DNA from: Steromphala cineraria
Lineage: Eukaryota; Mollusca; Gastropoda; Trochida; Trochidae
Reading direction: 5' to 3'
Length of the DNA stretch: 64,000 nucleotides
NCBI GenBank assembly: GCA_916613615.1
Contig: OU744730.1
Span: forward strand, 186,001 to 250,000
Shown here: positions 25,801 through 35,814 of the stretch, piece by piece
Position numbering within the stretch: position 1 is the stretch's first letter
Layout of the letters: every line of letters starts with the position of its first letter
The notes under the pieces: generated by a model
Database searches by the model: none
What the model was told of the DNA's origin: nothing
The model's input: only the letters and a program-made list of their open reading frames with translations
Made by a program: the position numbers and the translations under genes

Positions 25801-28800
25801 AAGGGTTCCCTCCCTTGTTCACTTAACACTGGTCATTTTAAGTGAAAATAAAAGGTCTTAAAAATCATTTTTTGCAAATCTCTACATGCTTGGTACACCT
25901 TTAAGAACAGTTTCTGCCCATTTTCAATCAAAATATTGAAAGTCATGTTTTTGATGAAAAATGCCAGGCCTATATCTGTATAACCTAAATTCAGATTTTT
26001 CAATATACGTCAAAATAAAAGGTCTTAGAAATCAATTTGTGCGTATCTCTACATGCTTGCTTCACCTTTACGAACAGTTTCTGCCCATTTTAATCAAAAT
26101 TTTGAAAGTCATGTTTTTGGTAGAAAATGCAATGAATGTCTGTGAAGGGTTCCCTCCCTTGTTCACTTAACACTGGTCATTTTAAGTGAAAATAAAAGGT
26201 CTTAAAAATCATTTTTTGCAAATCTCTACATGCTTGGTACACCTTTAAGAACAGTTTCTGCCCATTTTCAATCAAAATATTGAAAGTCATGTTTTTGATG
26301 AAAAATGCCAGGCCTATATCTGTATAACCTAAATTCAGATTTTTCAATATACGTCAAAATAAAAGGTCTTAGAAATCAATTTGTGCGTATCTCTACATGC
26401 TCGCTACACCTTTACGAACAGTTTCTGCCCATTTTAATCAAAATTTTGAAAGTCATGTTTTTGGTAGAAAATGCAATGAATGTCTGTGAAGGGTTCCCTC
26501 CCTTGTTCACTTAACACTGGTCATTTTAAGTGAAAATAAAAGGTCTTAAAAATCATTTTTTGCAAATCTCTACATGCTTGGTACACCTTTAAGAACAGTT
26601 TCTGCCCATTTTCAAACAAAATATTGAAAGTCATGTTTTTGATGAAAAATGCCAGGCCTATATCTGTATAACCTAAATTCAGATTTTTCAATATACGTCA
26701 AAATAAAAGGTCTTGGAAATCAATTTGTGCGTATCTCTACATGCTCGCTACACCTTTACGAACAGTTTCTGCCCATTTTTAATCAAAATTTTGAAAGTCA
26801 TGTTTTTCGTAGAAAATGCAATGAATGTCTGTGAAGGGTTCCCTCCCTTGTTCACTTAACACTGGTCATTTTAAGTGAAAATAAAAGGTCTTAAAAATCA
26901 TTTTTTGCAAATCTCTACATGCTTGGTACACCTTTAAGAACAGTTTCTGCCCATTTTCAATCAAAATATTGAAAGTCATGTTTTTGATGAAAAATGCCAG
27001 GCCTATATCTGTATAACCTAAATTCAGATTTTTCAATATACGTCAAAATAAAAGGTCTTGGAAATCAATTTGTGCGTATCTCTACATGCTCGCTACACCT
27101 TTACGAACAGTTTCTGCCCATTTTAATCAAAATTTTGAAAGTCATGTTTTTGGTAGAAAATGCAATGAATGTCTGTGAAGGGTTCCCTCCCTTGTTCACT
27201 TAACACTGGTCATTTTAAGTGAAAATAAAAGGTCTTAAAAATCATTTTTTGCAAATCTCTACATGCTTGGTACACCTTTAAGAACAGTTTCTGCCCATTT
27301 TCAAACAAAATATTGAAAGTCATGTTTTTGATGAAAAATGCCAGGCCTATATCTGTATAACCTAAATTCAGATTTTTCAATATACGTCAAAATAAAAGGT
27401 CTTGGAAATCAATTTGTGCGTATCTCTACATGCTCGCTACACCTTTACGAACAGTTTCTGCCCATTTTTAATCAAAATTTTGAAAGTCATGTTTTTGGTA
27501 GAAAATGCAATGAATATCTGTGAAGGGTTCCCTCCCTTGTTCACTTAACACTGGTCATTTTAAGTGAAAATAAAAGGTCTTAAAAATCATTTTTTGCAAA
27601 TCTCTACATGCTTGGTACACCTTTAAGAACAGTTTCTGCCCATTTTCAATCAAAATATTGAAAGTCATGTTTTTGATGAAAAATGCCAGGCCTATATCTG
27701 TATAACCTAAATTCAGATTTTTCAATATACGTCAAAATAAAAGGTCTTAGAAATCAATTTGTGCGTATCTCTACATGCTTGCTTCACCTTTACGAACAGT
27801 TTCTGCCCATTTTAATCAAAATTTTGAAAGTCATGTTTTTGGTAGAAAATGCAATGAATGTCTGTGAAGGGTTCCCTCCCTTGTTCACTTAACACTGGTC
27901 ATTTTAAGTGAAAATAAAAGGTCTTAAAAATCATTTTTTGCAAATCTCTACATGCTTGGTACACCTTTAAGAACAGTTTCTGCCCATTTTCAATCAAAAT
28001 ATTGAAAGTCATGTTTTTGATGAAAAATGCCAGGCCTATATCTGTATAACCTAAATTCAGATTTTTCAATATACGTCAAAATAAAAGGTCTTAGAAATCA
28101 ATTTGTGCGTATCTCTACATGATTGCTACACCTTTACGAACAGTTTCTGCCCATTTTTAATCAAAATTTTGAAAGTCATGTTTTTGGTAGAAAATGCAAT
28201 GAATGTCTGTGAAGGGTTCCCTCCCTTGTTCACTTAACACTGGTCATTTTAAGTGAAAATAAAAGGTCTTAAAAATCATTTTTTGCAAATCTCTACATGC
28301 TTGGTACACCTTTAAGAACAGTTTCTGCCCATTTTCAAAATATTGAAAGTCATGTTTTTGATGAAAAATGCCAGGCCTATATCTGTATAACCTAAATTCA
28401 GATTTTTCAATATACGTCAAAATAAAAGGTCTTAGAAATCAATTTGTGCGTATCTCTACATGCTCGCTACACCTTTACGAACAGTTTCTGCCCATTTTTA
28501 ATCAAAATTTTGAAAGTCATGTTTTTGGTAGAAAATGCAATGAATGTCTGTGAAGGGTTCCCTCCTTTGTTCACTTAACACTGGTCATTTTAAGTGAAAA
28601 TAAAAGGTCTTAAAAATCATTTTTTGCAAATCTCTACATGCTTGGTACACCTTTAAGAACAGTTTCTGCCCATTTTCAATCAAAATATTGAAAGTAATGT
28701 TTTTGATGAAAAATGCCAGGCCTATATCTGTATAACCTAAATTCAGATTTTTCAATATACGTCAAAATAAAAGGTCTTAGAAATCAATTTGTGCGTATCT

Positions 28801-29759
28801 CTACATGCTCGCTACACCTTTACGAACAGTTTCTGCCCATTTTTAATCAAAATTTTGAAAGTCATGTTTTTGGTAGAAAATGCAATGAATGTCTGTGAAG
28901 GGTTCCCTCCCTTGTTCACTTAACACTGGTCATTTTAAGTGAAAATAAAAGGTCTTAAAAATCATTTTTTGCAAATCTCTACATGCTTGGTACACCTTTA
29001 AGAACAGTTTCTGCCCATTTTCAATCAAAATATTGAAAGTCATGTTTTTGATGAAAAATGCCAGGCCTATATCTGTATAATCTAAATTCAGATTTTTCAA
29101 TATACGTCAAAATAAAAGGTCTTAGAAATCAATTTGTGCGTATCTCTACATGCTTGCTACACCTTTACGATCAGTTTCTGCCCATTTTTAATCAAAATTT
29201 TGAAAGTCATGTTTTTGGTAGAAAATGCAATGAATGTCTGTGAAGGGTTCCCTCCCTTGTTCACTTAACATTGGTAATTTTAAGTGAAAATAAAAGGTCT
29301 TAAAAATCATTTTTTGCAAATCTCTACATGCTTGGTACACCTTTAAGAACAGTTTCTGCCCATTTTCAATCAAAATATTGAAAGTCATGTTTTTGATGAA
29401 AAATGCCAGGCCTATATCTGTATAACCTAAATTCAGATTTTTCAATATACGTCAAAATAAAAGGTCTTAGAAATCAATTTGTGCGTATCTCTACATGCTC
29501 GCTACACCTTTACGAACAGTTTCTGCCCATTTTTAATCAAAATTTTGAAAGTCATGTTTTTGGTAGAAAATGCAATGAATGTCTGTGAAGGGTTCCCTCC
29601 CTTGTTCACTTAACACTGGTCATTTTAAGTGAAAATAAAAGGTCTTAAAAATCATTTTTTGCAAATCTCTACATGCTTGGTACACCTTTAAGAACAGTTT
29701 CTGCCCATTTTCAATCAAAATATTGAAAGTCATGTTTTTGGTGAAAAATGCCAGGCCTA

Positions 29760-29762
29760 TAT
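29760..29762. repeat. Target-site duplication TAT, left copy (right copy 34922-34924)
   Basis: TAT lies immediately outside each terminal inverted repeat. The intact satellite has a single copy at this point. Because the target is 'ctatatctg', the alternatives ATA or CTA are arithmetically possible. TAT is preferred because it leaves the two element ends symmetrical. Confidence 0.7.
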
Positions 29763-29813
29763 TAGTCCAGTAGAAATTGCATTTAACCCGGACATTTAGT
29801 ATATCAAGCAAAT
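29763..29813 (+). repeat. Left terminal inverted repeat of the 5.16-kb element
   Basis: Matches the reverse complement of 34858-34921 in two blocks (15 bp exact, then about 28 bp) separated by a spacer of 8 bp here and 18 bp on the right. The similarity resumes farther in as the 25-bp block at 29856-29880, 'cccaaccaaaatcaacct' and flanks, matched inverted at 34792-34816. Confidence 0.85.
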
Positions 29814-29845
29814 CTTATGACCATTTGACCTGGAATTGGGTACTT

Positions 29846-30770
29846 GTTCACCATGGGAAACCCAACCAAAATCAACCTTGGGGAAATTTTCATTTTGGGG
29901 TAAAAACCTCAAAAATGATGTGACAATTGGAAAATATTTTCTGAAAAGTTATTAATCAAGTATAACAAGATATTTTTTAGACAAAATAAACCTTTATGGG
30001 ATAATTGTTCACCATGGTAAACCCAACCAAAATCAACCTTGGGAAAATTGTCATTTTGGGGTAAAATCTTCAAAAATGATGGGAAAATTGGAAAACATTT
30101 TATGAAAAGTTGTCAATCGAGTATAACAAGATAATTATTTTACAAAATTAACGCTTATGGGATAACTGTTCATCATGGAAAGCCCAACCAAAATCAACCT
30201 TGGGGACATTGTAATTTTGAGGTAAAAACAGTAAAAAAGGTGTGAAAACTGCTGAATATTTTCTGAAAAGTTATAAATCTAGTATAACAAGAAATCTCTT
30301 TGACAAAATTTACCCATATCAGATAATTATTTACCAAGGAAAACACAACCAAAATCAACCTTTGGGAAACTGTCATTTTGAGGTTAAATCTCTAAAATGT
30401 TTAAAAATCACTAAATAATTTCTATAAAATTAGCAAATGAGTAAAACAAGCAAATTTGCTGACAATATATAATAATGTTTTACCGCGGAAAACTTACAAT
30501 ACTATGGGGTAAATTCTTAGGAAATTATAAAAAAAAACAACAAATGGGGTACTTGTTCTCCAAGGAAAACCCAACAGAAAAAAACCCTTTGGGGATCCAT
30601 TTTGGGGAAAAATTACTAAAATATACAATAAGTAAAAAAAGGGAAAAAATATACCAATGTAGGCATTGTTCACCAGGAGCCCTCATACCAGAGTCAACTT
30701 TGGGATTAAGTCAGGTTGAGATAAAATCCTCAAAAATGAAACAATTGCTCAATATCCTTAACCAGTAATG
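29846..30770 (+). repeat. Degenerate ~161-bp tandem array
   Basis: Units open with variants of 'gttcaccatggaaaaccca' followed by 'accaaaatcaaccttgggg' and later 'agtataacaaga'. Starts at 29846, 30007, 30168 and 30329 are exactly 161 bp apart. Later, more worn starts lie near 30477, 30554 and 30668, and a possible relic near 31035. A single inverted unit core is present at the far right end (34792-34816). Subterminal tandem units of this kind are common in large non-autonomous elements. Short reading frames here are not conserved between units and are not genes. Confidence 0.85.
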
Positions 30771-31304
30771 TTCATGAATAAATACATTTTTATCTTATTT
30801 AACCTTATGAAATTGTAAAAACTGTGGATAGCCAATCCTCTTAACAATGAGAGAAACAAACTGAAACAGATAAGCAATTTCACTTCTACATGAGCCTCTG
30901 TATGTTAGGTATTCAACGTTGAAAACCAAAGAAACCTGAAAATATTTCCTATGAATGTAAAAGAAATAAATTCACAAAGCAGAACAGTCACATTCTTGGG
31001 AGAAATGAACAAGAATTATTAACCTATTTCTCGAGGAAATACAACTACCGGGTAGTATATCACAAAGCCACATTAGGGAAATTGTCAAATTGAGGTAAAA
31101 TCACAGAAGGCAAAAAGAAAAAAGATACACTTGTTTAACTCAATCTTTTATCCAATCAATGATTGTGAAAGGTCTAATCTGAATTTACATCTGGTTTGTT
31201 TAAGGTGTATATACAAGAACATAAGTTCTCTAGGCCAAGAATTGAAATGTTATCAACAAAAATAAATGTGAAAAAAAATATTATCACATGTTAAACATAA
31301 AAAT
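30771..31304. other. AT-rich element interior, no gene seen
   Basis: I see no reading frame with recognisable protein character and no RNA gene. A worn echo of the 161-bp unit may lie at about 31035-31110 ('ctcgaggaaatacaac' followed by 'gggaaattgtcaaattgagg'). Confidence 0.5.
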
Positions 31305-31391
31305 AGAGCCATTGGCTCTGTAGCTCATCAGGCTTCATCATCAATTATGCTGTAGAGTGTGGCCAATGTGAATCCCCTTTGTAGAGGCCAC

Positions 31392-32047
31392 AGGGTCACC
31401 AATCATAAAATTAAGTATATAGGCGACAAGTTTCAATTTTCTAGACCTTATACTTCAGGAGAAGAAGATGAAAATAGATTTGAAGGAAGTTCCTGTTGCC
31501 TTTATTAAGTGCAACAGGGTCACCAAAGCTACAATTTATAATCTTCACTGGTCAAGGAGTCTGTACACAAAGTTTCAGCTTTCTAGGCCTCATGGTTCTG
31601 GAGAAGAAGATGAAAATAGGCTTTTAGGGCATGGCCCCTGTGGCCCTTATTAGGGGTCACAGGGCCACCAAAGCTACAATTTATAATCCTCACTAGCCAA
31701 TGAGTCTGTACACAAAGTTTCAGCTTTCTAGGCCTTATGGTTCTGGAGCAGAAGATGTAAATAGGTTTTTAGGGTGTGGCCCCTGTGGCCCTTATTAGGG
31801 GTCACAGGGCTACCAAAGCTATAATTCATAATCCTCACTAGCCAAGGAGTCTGTACACAAAGTTTCAGCTTTCTAGGCCTTATGGTTCTGGAGAAGAAGA
31901 TGAAAATAGGTTTTTAGGGTGTGGCCCCTGTGGCCCTTATTAGGGGTTACAGGGCCACCAAAGCTACAATTTATAATCCTCACTAGCCAAGGAGTCTGTA
32001 CACAAAGTTTCAGCTTTCTAGGCCTTATGGTTCTGGAGAAGAAGTCG
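31392..32047 (+). repeat. ~145-bp internal tandem units (five copies)
   Basis: Unit landmarks 'agggccaccaaagctacaat' (or agggtcacca, agggctacca) fall at 31392, 31515, 31661, 31806 and 31951. The last three intervals are 146, 145 and 145 bp, and the first is shortened to 123. Each unit continues 'ggagtctgtacacaaagttt', 'ttctaggcctta.ggttctgg' and 'agaagatgaaaatagg'. The last unit is cut short at 'gagaagaag' and runs into the (ACGG)n segment. Reading frames crossing the array on either strand (such as near 31468, 31873 and 31919) are by-products of the repetition. Confidence 0.88.
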
Positions 32048-32063
32048 AAATTCCACAAAGTTT

Positions 32064-32085
32064 ACGGACGGACGGACGGACGGAC
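32064..32085 (+). repeat. (ACGG)n microsatellite
   Basis: Five complete ACGG units plus a partial, directly between the 145-bp array and the terminal hairpin of the mosaic repeat. Confidence 0.9.
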
Positions 32086-32108
32086 GCCGGACACCATGCC
32101 ATGCCATA

Positions 32109-32139
32109 AGCCCATCGGGCCATACAGGCCAGATGAGCT
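32109..32139. repeat. Terminal imperfect hairpin of the mosaic repeat
   Basis: AGCCCATCGGGCC (32109-32121) pairs with GGCCAGATGAGCT (32127-32139) at 11 of 13 positions around a 5-nt loop. Hairpins of this sequence type close many copies of similar bivalve repeats, as far as I recall. Confidence 0.75.
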
Positions 32140-32140
32140 A

Positions 32141-33005
32141 AAAACTTATATTATCTGTCAGAACTATAAAGTTTCAGATGTTTGTCTGTTCTGGAGATGC
32201 CAGATATAGGGATATCTATTTTCGATCTCTTAACATCATAATATTGATACCTGCCTGCTGCCTGCAGGGTATTCTTGTGTATCATAGAGGAAGGTTTATT
32301 TACAGGTTAAAGTGATGAACCTTTTAATAATTGTTATTTTCTTAATGATAAATCAATACTTGGTGCAAGATTGGACAAAAGCACAAATGCATATTATGCA
32401 TGGAAAGGGAGTTGCTGTAAAGGTTTGAGATTTTCTAAAAAAAACCAAGCAAAATATTTTTTGTTAAGTGACAGTGTTGTTCCTAGGTGGTCAGTCAAGG
32501 GGGCCATTTTGGGCTTTTTTGAGCAGATGGGGCCCCTTGCAATGGTAGAAGAATCCTTCTTCTCCTAATTTTAAGGCACACCAAGTAAAAAGGGTGGGCA
32601 GACGGCTCAAGGACCCCCTCTAAAAACAACACTGAAGTGATGAATGGGTTAAGCTGAGTCTGTCTTTGTTATGCTTACCATAGATTAGCATTTTGTTTCT
32701 GCAAGTATAGATTACATTAAAAGTCTGAAGCTAGCTCTCTCAAACCCTACTCCTCCCCTACCCTACACCTAAGGTTTTGGAAGACTACGATGATTGTCCA
32801 AGAGCTTCATATACTCATTAGTTAACTATCTTTTATTTGAATCACTCAGCCAGTGAAAGTACCTGAAGCACTAAAACAGAAATGTGGTTATGTTGCGCGG
32901 CAAAAATATCATTTGTATTGTAATTAATAATATTTATTCACTTTTAGGTGAGATTTGCCAAATTTTGAACTGAAAAAAATCAACACATACTTTCAATTAA
33001 ATTGA
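32141..33005. other. AT-rich interval, no gene seen
   Basis: No convincing coding or RNA gene. A 65-codon frame at 32371-32568 lacks recognisable domains, and its codons look like the surrounding DNA. A short purine/pyrimidine-rich patch (about 32480-32640, with 'gggggccatttt' and 'gaccccctct') might be a fragment of another dispersed repeat. Confidence 0.5.
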
Positions 33006-33568
33006 TTAAAGATGCTGTATCATACTTGCAACATTTTTAAAAGTATTTTTTATGTATTCGTTGTATTTTTAGAAAAATTTAGCGACCAACCTTGAGAAAA
33101 TCGGACCAAAATTCATTAATTAGGAGATAATTTACCAAAAAATACCGAAACGGCAGTCGACATAAGAGCGAATCAAGCGTGGCCATTTCACAACTTCCGG
33201 TTTCTAAATGTACGCTTGAAAACCGTCTTTGTCGCGCTCAACTAGATTTTATTTTATTTTTCTCCAAATTAGGTATTCGTTGCTGTCAAAGTTGATACCC
33301 ATCGAACGCAAATACGCTAGTTGTGACACGGTGTAAATCCTACACGCGTAATGATTAGGTCACCGAAAGCAGGTTCGTTAAATGCTATGCCCTTTCTACA
33401 AGGGGTACTGTGCTTTGGGCGTCGAAATAAGTATGTTATTGTTGATTAAACAATCTACATATAATATCAAAATTTCGACGAAAGATTTTTGTACAAAGTG
33501 ATGTATTTCTTTTCTCAATAGCTAAATGTCATCCTGAAACGCTTGCAAGTATGATACAGCATCTTTAA
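33006..33568. mobile_element. Nested MITE with 26-bp inverted ends and TTAA flanks
   Basis: A 26-bp exact inverted repeat, 33006-33031 against 33543-33568, with core 'gatgctgtatcatacttgca'. Read as an element of about 555 bp (33010-33564), it begins AGATGCTG, ends CAGCATCT, and is flanked by TTAA on both sides. This is the target duplication of the piggyBac superfamily. Alternatively TTAA could be part of a longer inverted repeat with a TA duplication. No transposase is encoded, so it is a non-autonomous MITE. It sits inside the larger 5.16-kb element and therefore inserted later or was carried with it. Confidence 0.8.
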
Positions 33569-34785
33569 ACCGTAAGCAGGGATCAAGAAATTTATCTTTG
33601 ACCATTGGTTATTTTTAGGCTATCACACTGTAATAATTTTCTTAATTTTGACTTGGCCATTGCCTTGTATCAACGGAAAACTTTCAAATCATAATTGGCT
33701 AGTTTTTCATCCGATAGGGAAAATGTCTTTCCCGATGCTTGTCATAAGTTTTATTTCATTAGGTTTTATTGAATATTTGTCGTCTGATACCAGAGGTTAA
33801 CTACTTGAATTTAAGTTTTAGTTCAGATAAGAAACATTGAGGAAACCGACAAATTTAAGATAAAGAAGACAGGATTTTTTGGAATTACCGTTAAATGAAA
33901 GGTTCAACTTCTTAAAAAAACATTATCTTTAAAACCAGGTTTTGTAAAAATATTTGTGATAACTGTCTTGTGTAATGTTATTAAAAATACATGAATAATA
34001 AACAAATTAGTGAATGATATTTTAAAATCTCAGGAAATAGTTTTAATCGTGATTGTTGTATTACTAACAGTTAGAGAAAGCTGACAACTTGGAGAAATTA
34101 AACATGAACATCTGAATTAATAATCCCTAAATCTCAATAGACAGTCACTAGTGCATATATTTATGTGTTGCTGGGAGACCAATAGTTCTATTTATGACAT
34201 TGTTTAAATTTTGATAAGTGTTTAATATCATTGTTAAATAAAACTCACTCAAATGACTGCTTATCAACAGATGCATTGTACATAAGAAAGTAGTCATCCA
34301 GAAAGTAGTATCAGTTTACTTGCAGCCACAGCATCTACGCCGGGATTACAATTATTTTACACATTTGTTTACTTAAAACTGAATTTGATATTCCTCCTTT
34401 TACAATCAAGTAATCACTTACATAATTGTTTTATTATTAATCATCATATGAAAGGGTATATTGTCACTGTACTGTGGTTTTGAAGCCCAAATTGATATCA
34501 ATTTTCCTCATCTAATCAAACACAGATAACCTGACTTATTAATGTATATTTGATAGACTTATGGTTTATCTTCATGCCATAATGCATTTCCATTTAAAAT
34601 ACTCATAGTTCTTAGCTTATATATCATATTTTACCGCCTATAAACTTTTGTTGTCAACAACAATGTCAGCCATTTTGTGTGTTGCTATGAAGGGAGATAA
34701 TTCTGACGCTATTAGTCATACAACTGATTTGTATGTTTAAAGTACCAGTGCATCCATGGGACAGATTTTCAAACAGTCACAACTT
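33569..34785. other. AT-rich right interior of the 5.16-kb element, no gene seen
   Basis: I see no credible coding region, RNA gene or strong tandem structure in these 1.2 kb. The stretch ends at the inverted 161-bp unit core (34792-34816) and the right terminal inverted repeat. The 61-codon minus-strand frame at 34777-34962 runs from this element into satellite and is not a gene. Confidence 0.5.
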
Positions 34786-34857
34786 TTTCTGCCCAAGGTT
34801 GATTTTGGTTGGGTTTTTTTCACAGCATACCAGGAAGCCATAGATCATTTTAGGAAA

Positions 34858-34921
34858 CAAATTTGCTTGATATACTAAATGTCCGGGTCGAGTAAATTTC
34901 ACGTCGATTTCTACTGGACTA
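34858..34921 (-). repeat. Right terminal inverted repeat of the 5.16-kb element
   Basis: Inverted partner of 29763-29813. Its end 'atttctactggacta' abuts the resumed satellite 'tatctgtataacc'. The spacer between the two matching blocks is 10 bp longer than on the left, so the arms have diverged or came from slightly different copies. Confidence 0.85.
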
Positions 34922-35797
34922 TATCTGTATAACCTAAATTCAGATTTTTCAATATACGTCAAAATAAAAGGTCTTAGAAATCAATTTGTGCATATCTCTA
35001 CATGCTCGCTACAACTTTACGAACAGTTTCTGCCCATTTTTAATCAAAATTTTGAAAGTCATGTTTTTGGTAGAAAATGCAATGAATGTCTGTGAAGGGT
35101 TCCCTCCCTTGTTCACTTAACACTGGTCATTTTAAGTGAAAATAAAAGGTCTTAAAAAGAATTTTTTGCAAATCTCTACATGCTTGGTACACCTTTAAGA
35201 ACAGTTTCTGCCCATTTTTAATCAACATTTTGAAAGTCATGTTTTTGGTAGAAAATGCAATGAATGTCTGTGAAGGGTTCCCTCCCTTGTTCACTTAACA
35301 CTGGTCATTTTAAGTGAAAATAAAAGGTCTTAAAAATCATTTTTTGCAAATCTCTACATGCTTGGTACACCTTTAAGAACAGTTTCTGCCCATTTTCAAT
35401 CAAAATATTGAAAGTCATGTTTTTGATGAAAAATGCCAGGCCTATATCTGTATAACCTAAATTCAGATTTTTCAATATACGTCAAAATAAAAGGTCTTAG
35501 AAATCAATTTGTGCGTATCTCTACATGCTCGCTACACCTTTACGAACAGTTTCTGCCCATTTTTAATCAAAATTTTGAAAGTCATGTTTTTGGTAGAAAA
35601 TGCAATGAATGTCTGTGAAGGGTTCCCTCCCTTGTTCACTTAACACTGGTCATTTTAAGTGAAAATAAAAGGTCTTAAAAATCATTTTTTGCAAATCTCT
35701 ACATGCTTGGTACACCTTTAAGAACAATTTCTGCCCATTTTCAATCAAAATATTAAAAGTCATGTTTTTGATGAAAAATGCCAGGCCTATATCTGTA
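34922..35797 (+). repeat. Satellite island between the two mobile elements (+ orientation)
   Basis: About 2.5 monomers of the 345-bp satellite, in the same orientation and phase as the left array. It begins 'tatctgtataacc' directly after the 5.16-kb element and ends at 'atctgta' (35797). It includes a 178-bp A/B hybrid subunit at 35147-35324, which starts as A with 'aaaaagaatttt' and switches to B at 'cccatttttaatcaa'. A private variant 'ctacaactttacg' occurs near 35011. Confidence 0.95.
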
Positions 35798-35814
35798 CAC
35801 CCTTATAAAAAAAA
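35798..35814. other. 17-bp unexplained junction filler
   Basis: Between the last satellite base (35797) and the first base of the foldback arm (35815) lie 17 bases (cacccttataaaaaaaa) that match neither. The right side has no such filler. It may be junction DNA from a rearrangement or an asymmetrical end of the element. Confidence 0.6.

Larger units (their letters stand above)
1..29762 (+). repeat. 345-bp dimeric satellite array, left block (+ orientation)
   Basis: This is an uninterrupted head-to-tail array of about 86 copies of a 345-bp AT-rich monomer, running off the left edge of the window. Successive copies of the landmark 'atgccaggcctatatctg' lie 345 bp apart (for example 40, 385, 730, 1075). 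Copies are very similar, differing by scattered substitutions, 1-4 base indels and a few subunit-sized changes. Each monomer is an A (167 bp) plus B (178 bp) dimer, described separately. Every monomer tends to contain a 61-codon open frame, but this is lost by single changes in several copies (ATG to ATC at about 3669; a TAA created by 'aaaatataagg' near 1997 and 2342), so it is not treated as a gene. Nothing in the array looks like a promoter or a structured RNA gene. The role is unknown; pericentromeric or other heterochromatin is an inference from size and homogeneity only. Confidence 0.97.
31321..32140 (+). mobile_element. Bivalve-type mosaic repeat (possibly SINE-headed) with (ACGG)n and terminal hairpin
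   Basis: A compact dispersed-repeat structure. It opens with 'tagctcatcagg' (31321-31332) and continues into five copies of a ~145-bp unit. It then runs 'gtcgaaattccacaaag', an (ACGG)n run (32064-32085), 'caccatgccatgccataag' and a terminal imperfect hairpin (32109-32139), and closes 'gatgagcta'. The first and last bases form a short inverted repeat (tagctcatc / gatgagcta). The opening also resembles an RNA polymerase III A box, with a B-box-like 'aatgtgaatcc' 44 bp downstream (31365-31375, about 7 of 11 matches), the spacing found in tRNA genes. A tRNA-derived SINE head is therefore possible but weak. I recall closely similar ends from bivalve genomes; this is memory, not a search. Confidence 0.6.
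29763..34921. mobile_element. Non-autonomous DNA transposon inserted in the satellite (5,159 bp)
   Basis: Both ends break a satellite monomer at the same point. Left satellite ends 'ggcctatat' and right satellite resumes 'tatctgtataacc', so removing the element plus one TAT restores the normal 'cctatatctgta'. The outermost 15 bp are exact inverted repeats (TAGTCCAGTAGAAAT at 29763-29777; its complement at 34907-34921). A second matching block follows: 'cccggacatttagtatatca' and flanking bases at 29786-29813 against 34858-34888. No transposase-like reading frame exists between, so the element is non-autonomous. A 3-bp duplication is compatible with several superfamilies (for example PIF/Harbinger), but TAT is not the classic TWA and the exact boundary can slide, so I leave it unclassified. 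Nested repeats inside account for much of its length. Confidence 0.82.

Noticed and set aside
1..29762. Regularly spaced repeats resembling a CRISPR-like or telomeric array
   Set aside because: The period is 345 bp with no distinct spacers, so it is not CRISPR; no telomere-type hexamer is present; retrotransposon and MITE context is eukaryotic.
30475..30768. 97-codon frame in the worn 161-bp array
   Set aside because: Low-complexity lysine-rich translation of a degenerate tandem repeat; no frame is shared between units.
31321..31375. Functional tRNA gene
   Set aside because: Only approximate A and B boxes; no cloverleaf stems or anticodon arm can be drawn and no terminator follows.
31919..32209. 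96-codon plus-strand frame and overlapping minus-strand frame (31873-32058)
   Set aside because: Both run through the 145-bp tandem units and the (ACGG)n/hairpin segment of a dispersed repeat; no protein family resemblance.
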